From Mageeibacillus sp. UBA1193 (GTDB lineage Bacteria > Bacillota > Clostridia > Saccharofermentanales > Saccharofermentanaceae), in assembly GCA_002310155.1 (NCBI GenBank), contig DBYF01000048.1, forward strand, positions 992-10,357: 9,366 bases of DNA, read 5' to 3'. Shown one piece after another: positions 5,743 through 9,366 of this stretch. The notes under the pieces are model-generated. The model was not told the DNA's origin and searched no databases. It saw only the letters and a program-made list of their open reading frames with translations. The stretch's first letter is position 1, and every line of letters begins with the position of its first letter. The position numbers and the translations under genes were made by a program.

Positions 5743-5783
5743 CAAAGAAAGTAGAAAAACGTAAAAGTTTTTGAATTCAATTT

Positions 5784-5821
5784 GGTGCCTCGTGTTTTCT
5801 TTGTTGAGAACACGGGGCGCC
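5784..5821 (+). repeat. 16-bp imperfect inverted repeat overlapping the HD-GYP gene promoter
   Basis: GGTGCCTCGTGTTTTC (5784-5799) faces GAGAACACGGGGCGCC (5806-5821) across the 6-base loop TTTGTT. Thirteen positions are Watson-Crick, and the other three (5786/5819, 5790/5815, 5797/5808) are all T.G, which pair only in RNA read from the + strand. The right arm begins inside the -35 box and ends five bases before the -10. No T run follows, so it is not a standard terminator. It could be an operator, or an RNA hairpin on transcripts entering from upstream. Confidence 0.7.
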
Positions 5822-5831
5822 GTGCTATAAT
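5804..5831 (+). promoter_or_regulatory. Promoter of the HD-GYP gene with extended -10
   Basis: TTGAGA (5804-5809) and a perfect TATAAT (5826-5831) are 16 bases apart. TGC directly before TATAAT (5823-5825) gives an extended -10. An AT-rich stretch upstream (5743-5783) could act as an UP-type element. Transcription should start near 5838, about 38 bases before the ATG. Confidence 0.88.
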
Positions 5832-5860
5832 GAAATTGTGTTGGAAAGTCTTACCAAAAA

Positions 5861-5874
5861 GCCGAGGGGTCGGC
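5861..5874 (+). promoter_or_regulatory. Short hairpin holding the Shine-Dalgarno of the HD-GYP gene
   Basis: GCCGA (5861-5865) and TCGGC (5870-5874) are perfect complements closing a GGGG loop. The likely ribosome binding site GAGGGG (5864-5869) lies in the last stem bases and the loop, and the hairpin ends one base before the ATG at 5876. Folding would limit initiation. A second in-frame ATG lies at 5891. Confidence 0.5.
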
Positions 5875-5875
5875 G

Positions 5876-8023
5876 ATGGGGGTAGAGGGTATGACAGATA
5901 GCATAGATAACAATAATAGACGTCTGGATGGCCGGAGAGCGCTGGAGATACTGCTCCTTTGTTCGCTGGGCATTCTGGTGAATATACTGCTTTCAGACAT
6001 GAGCGGCAAGCTGGAGCTGCCGTTCTATTTAGACGCCATCGGAACGATCTTCGCGGCATCGATCGGCGGATCACTTCCCGGCATTATCGTCGGACTGGTT
6101 ACCAATCTTCTCAAATCCATATCGGACTGGCCGTCCATCTACTATGGCACGCTCAATGTCATGATCGCTGTGGCGACGGCTGCTTTTACCAGAGGAGGAT
6201 TCAAGAAGAAGCATATTATTCCTCTGATCTTTACACTGGCCGCGATCGGCGGTCTTCTGGGCTCGATCCTGACATGGTCGCTCTTCGGATTCGCCGGAGA
6301 GGGCATCACCGCGGACCTTGCCACATGGCTCCATGACCACATCTACCAGAGCAAGTTCCTGTCACAGATCACCGCGGACTTCTGCATCGATCTCGGGGAT
6401 AAAGCGATCTCTGTTCTCGTCGCGTTTCTCGCGTATCTCGTCGTGCCCCGTGCGGTCGTGGAGGATATGCACATCCACGGCTGGCGCCAGAAACCTCTGA
6501 ATATCCGAGAACTCCGCATGATCAATAAGACGAAGGTCAGACAGATGTCGCTTCGATCGAAGCTCCTGCTCCTGGTCTCTGTGGCAGTTACGGTCATCGC
6601 GGTCGTAGCGATCGGTATCGGTTATTATCTGTTCCGCGAAACGACAGTCCGTGACCATACGGAATTTGCGCGCGGCATCGTCAAGTACCAGCGTGACTGT
6701 ATCGATCCGGACATGGTCGACACCTATCTGGAACTGGGCGAAAACGCCCCGGGATATAAGGAAGTCGCGGAGCAGCTGAGACTGACGTTCATCAGCTCCG
6801 ATAACATCCGCTTCATGTATGTCTACCGCATCGAGGAGGACGGCTGTCATGTCGTATTCGATATGGATACCGAGGACGTCCGTGCCGACAAGGTCGGATC
6901 CGTGATCCGCTTCCCGGAGGACATCAAGAACAATCTCGAAGACTTCCTGGCGGGCCGTGAGGTCGAGCCGACGATCAGTAACGACAGCCGTTACGGATGG
7001 CTCCTCAATATCTACGAGCCGATGTTTGACAGTAACGGAAACTGCGTCTGCTATTCGTGCGTCGACATCTCGATGAATCAGCTCAACGATATCACCCACG
7101 CGTATCTGGCTAAAGAGATCGCGCTTTTCCTCGGGGTGTTCATCATGGTGCTCTGTGCAGGCGTATGGCTCGCCGACTACCACATCATCTATCCTCTGAA
7201 CTCGATGTCGCACGGCGCAAGTTCTTTTGTATACACATCGACGGACGAGAGAAACAAGAGCGTCGAGAGGATCAAGTCCCTCGATATCCATACGGGTGAC
7301 GAGATCGAGAATCTCTACTACGCATACGCGCATACGACGGAAGAGAGTATGCAGTACCTTTCGGACATCAGAAAGAAGTCCAGACAGATCGATAAACTTC
7401 AGGGCGGCCTCCTTATGGTACTTGCGGATATTATCGAAAGCCGTGACAAGTGCACGGGCGACCATATCCGCAAGACCGCCGAATACTCGAGGATCATCCT
7501 GAATAAGCTCAGGGAGAAGGGTGAGTTTAAGGACATCCTGACCGACGAGTATATCAATAACGTTGTCCGCGCGGCGCCGCTCCATGATATCGGTAAGATC
7601 AACATCCCGGACGCGATCCTCAATAAGGATTCCCGCCTGACGGATGAAGAGTTCGACATCATGAAGGGCCATGCCTACGCAGGATACGAGATCATCGAGA
7701 AAGCGATCGCGAACCTCGAGGACAGCGGCTATCTCGAGCAGGCCAAGCAGATGGCGCACTACCACCACGAGAAGTGGGACGGCTCCGGTTATCCGGAACA
7801 CCTGACCGGGGAGAACATCCCGCTGTCGGCGCGTGTCATGGCTGTCGCGGATGTCTTTGATGCGCTTCTGTCGAAGAGAAGCTATAAGGAGCCTTTCACA
7901 TTCGAGAAGGCGAAGTCCATCATCGTCGAGGGTTCCGGCAAGCACTTCGATCCGAAGGTCGTCGAGGCTTTTGTCGAGGCAGAAGAAGAGATCCACGAGA
8001 TCAGCAAAAAGTTCTATAACTGA
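5876..8023 (+). CDS. Membrane sensor HD-GYP cyclic-di-GMP phosphodiesterase with ECF-S-like and Cache-like input domains
   Basis: The 715-residue protein has several modules. Residues about 22-192 hold five or six hydrophobic helices with LPFYLDAIGTIFAAS, GGSLPGIIVGLVTNLLK and SIYYGTLNVMIA, resembling an ECF-transporter S-component or a related sensor. A helix at about 228-253 leads to an extracytoplasmic Cache-like domain (254-408), and another helix (411-433) returns to the cytoplasm. A divergent HAMP follows (about 436-492, YPLNSM and TGDEIENLYYAYA). The HD-GYP domain (about 505-700) is intact: H530, HDIGK at 570-574, GHAYAGYEII at 598, HYHHE at 628-632, DGSGYP at 635-640, and AVADVFDALLSKRSYK. 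Such domains hydrolyse c-di-GMP to pGpG or GMP at a bi- or trinuclear metal site. GAGGGG (5864-5869), six bases before the ATG, favours this start, but ATG 5891 is possible. The HD-GYP call is firm; the input-domain calls are by resemblance. Confidence 0.93.
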   Translation: MGVEGMTDSIDNNNRRLDGRRALEILLLCSLGILVNILLSDMSGKLELPFYLDAIGTIFAASIGGSLPGIIVGLVTNLLKSISDWPSIYYGTLNVMIAVATAAFTRGGFKKKHIIPLIFTLAAIGGLLGSILTWSLFGFAGEGITADLATWLHDHIYQSKFLSQITADFCIDLGDKAISVLVAFLAYLVVPRAVVEDMHIHGWRQKPLNIRELRMINKTKVRQMSLRSKLLLLVSVAVTVIAVVAIGIGYYLFRETTVRDHTEFARGIVKYQRDCIDPDMVDTYLELGENAPGYKEVAEQLRLTFISSDNIRFMYVYRIEEDGCHVVFDMDTEDVRADKVGSVIRFPEDIKNNLEDFLAGREVEPTISNDSRYGWLLNIYEPMFDSNGNCVCYSCVDISMNQLNDITHAYLAKEIALFLGVFIMVLCAGVWLADYHIIYPLNSMSHGASSFVYTSTDERNKSVERIKSLDIHTGDEIENLYYAYAHTTEESMQYLSDIRKKSRQIDKLQGGLLMVLADIIESRDKCTGDHIRKTAEYSRIILNKLREKGEFKDILTDEYINNVVRAAPLHDIGKINIPDAILNKDSRLTDEEFDIMKGHAYAGYEIIEKAIANLEDSGYLEQAKQMAHYHHEKWDGSGYPEHLTGENIPLSARVMAVADVFDALLSKRSYKEPFTFEKAKSIIVEGSGKHFDPKVVEAFVEAEEEIHEISKKFYN

Positions 8024-8039
8024 CTTACTTGCGCTATTT

Positions 8040-8052
8040 CGCGAAAAGCACT
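8040..8052 (+). repeat. Orphan terminator 5' arm after the HD-GYP gene
   Basis: CGCGAAAAGCACT here is identical to 5705-5717, where it begins the 5' arm of the GH9 terminator. Both copies lie about 17 bases after a stop codon. In this copy no AGTGCTTTT partner follows, so no hairpin forms and I see no terminator in 8024-8119. It may be a decayed or recombined terminator, or the motif may have another role. Confidence 0.6.
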
Positions 8053-8074
8053 TCTTCAGGCATGTGTCAGCTTA

Positions 8075-8083
8075 TGTTATCCT
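8075..8083 (+). promoter_or_regulatory. Weak candidate -10 before the lipoprotein gene
   Basis: TGTTATCCT gives a TGn-extended -10 with TATCCT (8078-8083, 4 of 6 consensus). The best -35 at 17 bases is only TTCAGG (8055-8060). It is the only promoter-like sequence I find in the 96-base gap, so the lipoprotein gene may instead be read through from the HD-GYP gene. Confidence 0.3.
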
Positions 8084-8119
8084 GTTGGAAGATTGGGAAA
8101 AAGAGAAGGGAAACTGAAA

Positions 8120-9259
8120 ATGAAAAAGAAAGTAATGGCGCTTCTCATGGCGCTTGCGCTGGCGGTGTCCGTGTGCGCCTGCAGCAAAGAGAAGACCGAG
8201 AAGAAAACGAAGACGAAGCAGACGACGGAAGACTCTTCCGAGGAGACAGAGGAGACTTCCGAAGAGAGCTCGGATGAGAGCTCCGATGAGACTTCGGATA
8301 CGACCACTGACGCGACTTCCGATGTGACGTCCGGAACCACTACTTCGGATGATTTCGACGGACAGACCGGCGTCAACGCAGTCATCAAAGATCTCGAAGA
8401 TCACGGATTTACGGTAGAGAAGAACCCGGCGAAGAGCTACGCACCGAGTCTTGACGGCTATCTCAAGGGATTCGATGCGGAATCTGCGGACGGGACCGAG
8501 CACTACTGCTACCGTGTATATGGCGATGTGGCCAAGATCGATGAGATCGATGCGCTGGGACTTCCTTCCGACACGAACGCGGAAGTCCGTATCAACTTCG
8601 GAGATGTCATCTGGCACTACGAAACAGATAAGAAGAGCGGTGAATTCCAGTACATCGCCATTAACCCGAAGACTCTCCAGGTCCTCTACTATACAGGTCC
8701 AACGGATAAGGGCTCACGCTCGAACTGCTATGCTTTCGAGATGGGGATCATCCCGGAGAACGCGGTCACGGTTCCTTTTGAAGATGACCCGGAGTATCCG
8801 GATGGCAAAGGCCTGACACGTGTCCCGGAGAACGTCCCGCAAGTTGACCTTAAGAATGATAAGGCGGCCGCATTCATGGAGACAGCATATCGTGAAGGTA
8901 ACGTCATAATCCCGCTTCCTGATATCGCGTTAACTAAAAGCAACGCGGTGGCAGCCAGAGCGAATGGCTTTATGCTCCTCGGCGGAGGCGGTGAATACGA
9001 AGCAGATATGATCATCTATGCGGAGACGGATGCGTCGAACACCGACAATGCTTTCCTCGAGATCCAGAAGGAACTGGAGGCGGACGGCGACATCTACACG
9101 TTCGAGAAAAGAGGCAGCTGCCAGTACGGGACCCGCGCGCAGGGCGGGGCAGCCGATGTGATCGTCTTTGATCTGGAGAACGGCTATTATCTGAAGCTGA
9201 TCACCGGGTCTGATGACCGTGCGAAGAAGATCATCGCGGACCTCGGATTCGAGATCTGA
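8120..9259 (+). CDS. Unrecognised lipoprotein with an acidic Ser/Thr-rich linker
   Basis: I do not recognise the family. The 379-residue product starts with a lipoprotein signal peptide (MKKKVMALLMALALA) and lipobox V18-C19-A20-C21. A low-complexity linker of Lys, Glu, Ser, Thr and Asp fills residues 22-84, like that of the upstream GH9 enzyme. The rest (85-379) is a folded region that may contain two modules. One runs from VNAVIKDLEDHGFTVEK through about residue 235 and has strand-rich IWHYE, FQYIAINPKTLQVLYY. The second runs from about 245 and ends with a helix, AFLEIQKELEADGDIYTF, and ADVIVFDLENGYYLKLI. No catalytic motif is evident. The ATG at 8120 is chosen over an in-frame TTG at 8093 because GAAGGG (8105-8110) lies nine bases before it and the signal peptide then starts normally. 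Position 96 bases after the HD-GYP gene suggests possible coexpression. The product is predicted to be anchored on the outer face of the membrane. Confidence 0.9.
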   Translation: MKKKVMALLMALALAVSVCACSKEKTEKKTKTKQTTEDSSEETEETSEESSDESSDETSDTTTDATSDVTSGTTTSDDFDGQTGVNAVIKDLEDHGFTVEKNPAKSYAPSLDGYLKGFDAESADGTEHYCYRVYGDVAKIDEIDALGLPSDTNAEVRINFGDVIWHYETDKKSGEFQYIAINPKTLQVLYYTGPTDKGSRSNCYAFEMGIIPENAVTVPFEDDPEYPDGKGLTRVPENVPQVDLKNDKAAAFMETAYREGNVIIPLPDIALTKSNAVAARANGFMLLGGGGEYEADMIIYAETDASNTDNAFLEIQKELEADGDIYTFEKRGSCQYGTRAQGGAADVIVFDLENGYYLKLITGSDDRAKKIIADLGFEI

Positions 9260-9282
9260 GAGAGTACTTCCGGGACTAAGAG

Positions 9283-9307
9283 AAAAGCACCGGGAACGAG
9301 TGCTTTT
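9283..9307 (+). terminator. Intrinsic terminator of the lipoprotein gene
   Basis: AAAAGCAC (9283-9290) pairs with GTGCTTTT (9300-9307). Inside, CG/CG can pair around a GGAA (GNRA) loop with one bulged A. It lies 23 bases after the stop. The T tract is only four bases and is inside the stem, so termination may be moderate. Confidence 0.82.
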
Positions 9308-9341
9308 GAAGAAGAATAAAGTTTGTGCAAAGCGCCGAGAA

Positions 9342-9366
9342 ACGCTCTCTTTGTAAAAGGGAGCGT
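9342..9366 (+). other. 11-bp hairpin running to the window edge
   Basis: ACGCTCTCTTT (9342-9352) pairs with AAAGGGAGCGT (9356-9366) around a GTA loop, with one T.G pair. The sequence after it is not available, so I cannot tell whether it is a terminator for the opposite strand, a second terminator on this strand, or a leader element of the next gene. No gene is visible in 9308-9366. Confidence 0.5.

Noticed and set aside
5755..5780. AAAAAC-GTAAAA-GTTTTT and the palindrome TTGAATTCAA as regulatory sites.
   Set aside because: Both are AT-rich and short enough to be chance in this AT-rich stretch; they are better explained as an UP-like region of the downstream promoter.
5838..5875. A c-di-GMP riboswitch before the HD-GYP gene.
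   Set aside because: The leader after the predicted start is only about 38 bases and lacks the conserved GEMM elements I would expect.
6362..7996. A 544-codon open frame on the - strand inside the HD-GYP gene.
   Set aside because: The + strand encodes intact HD-GYP and membrane segments here. The antisense translation looks like repeated Asp/Arg/Val noise and has no motif.
8093..8119. An upstream in-frame TTG start for the lipoprotein gene.
   Set aside because: It would put the ribosome binding site inside the coding region and add nine charged residues before the signal peptide; ATG 8120 is well placed.
8183..8371. The repetitive Ser/Glu/Asp codons of the lipoprotein linker as a tandem DNA repeat or CRISPR-like array.
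   Set aside because: The units are irregular and in frame, and they simply encode a low-complexity acidic linker.

Overview
The window looks like a chromosomal segment from a Gram-positive, probably gut or rumen, member of the Clostridia. This placement is an inference. It rests on strong AGGAGG-type ribosome binding sites, a nusG-rplK-rplA-rplJ-rplL cluster with a Firmicutes-style L10 leader, tRNA genes with encoded CCA ends, Ser/Thr/Asp/Glu-rich lipoprotein linkers, a GH9 cellulase and a large multidomain c-di-GMP phosphodiesterase. Every gene I accept lies on the + strand.

Region 1 (1-2909) is the translation block: the 3' end of nusG, then rplK (L11), rplA (L1), a structured L10 leader with an attenuator-like hairpin, rplJ (L10, with an unusual Ala/Glu/Pro-rich tail) and rplL (L7/L12). 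It ends in a perfect 14-bp intrinsic terminator. rpoB, which often follows rplL in bacteria, is not here.

Region 2 (2910-3202) is a small stable-RNA unit: a promoter, tRNA-Met(CAT), tRNA-Glu(TTC) and a terminator.

Region 3 (3203-5742) is one gene for a lipid-anchored GH9 glycoside hydrolase (lipobox, linker, CBM4/9-like module, Ig-like domain, GH9 catalytic domain). It has an untidy promoter region, a 5'-UTR hairpin and a strong UUCG-loop terminator.

Region 4 (5743-8023) is one gene for a membrane sensor. An N-terminal multi-spanning domain resembling an ECF S-component is followed by an extracytoplasmic Cache-like domain, a HAMP-like linker and an intact HD-GYP domain. Its promoter has an extended -10 and overlaps a 16-bp imperfect inverted repeat whose only mismatches are T.G pairs. 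A short hairpin holds its Shine-Dalgarno.

Region 5 (8024-9366) is an unrecognised lipoprotein with an acidic linker, followed by a terminator and a hairpin that runs to the window edge. No convincing terminator separates it from the HD-GYP gene.

The strongest candidates for something new are the two-sensor HD-GYP protein with its structured promoter region, the unrecognised lipoprotein beside it, and an 8-mer (GAAAAGCA) found in five intergenic regions and, as far as I could see, in no gene. Nothing here proves that the cellulase, the c-di-GMP enzyme and the lipoprotein act together; their adjacency only suggests a shared surface-related role.
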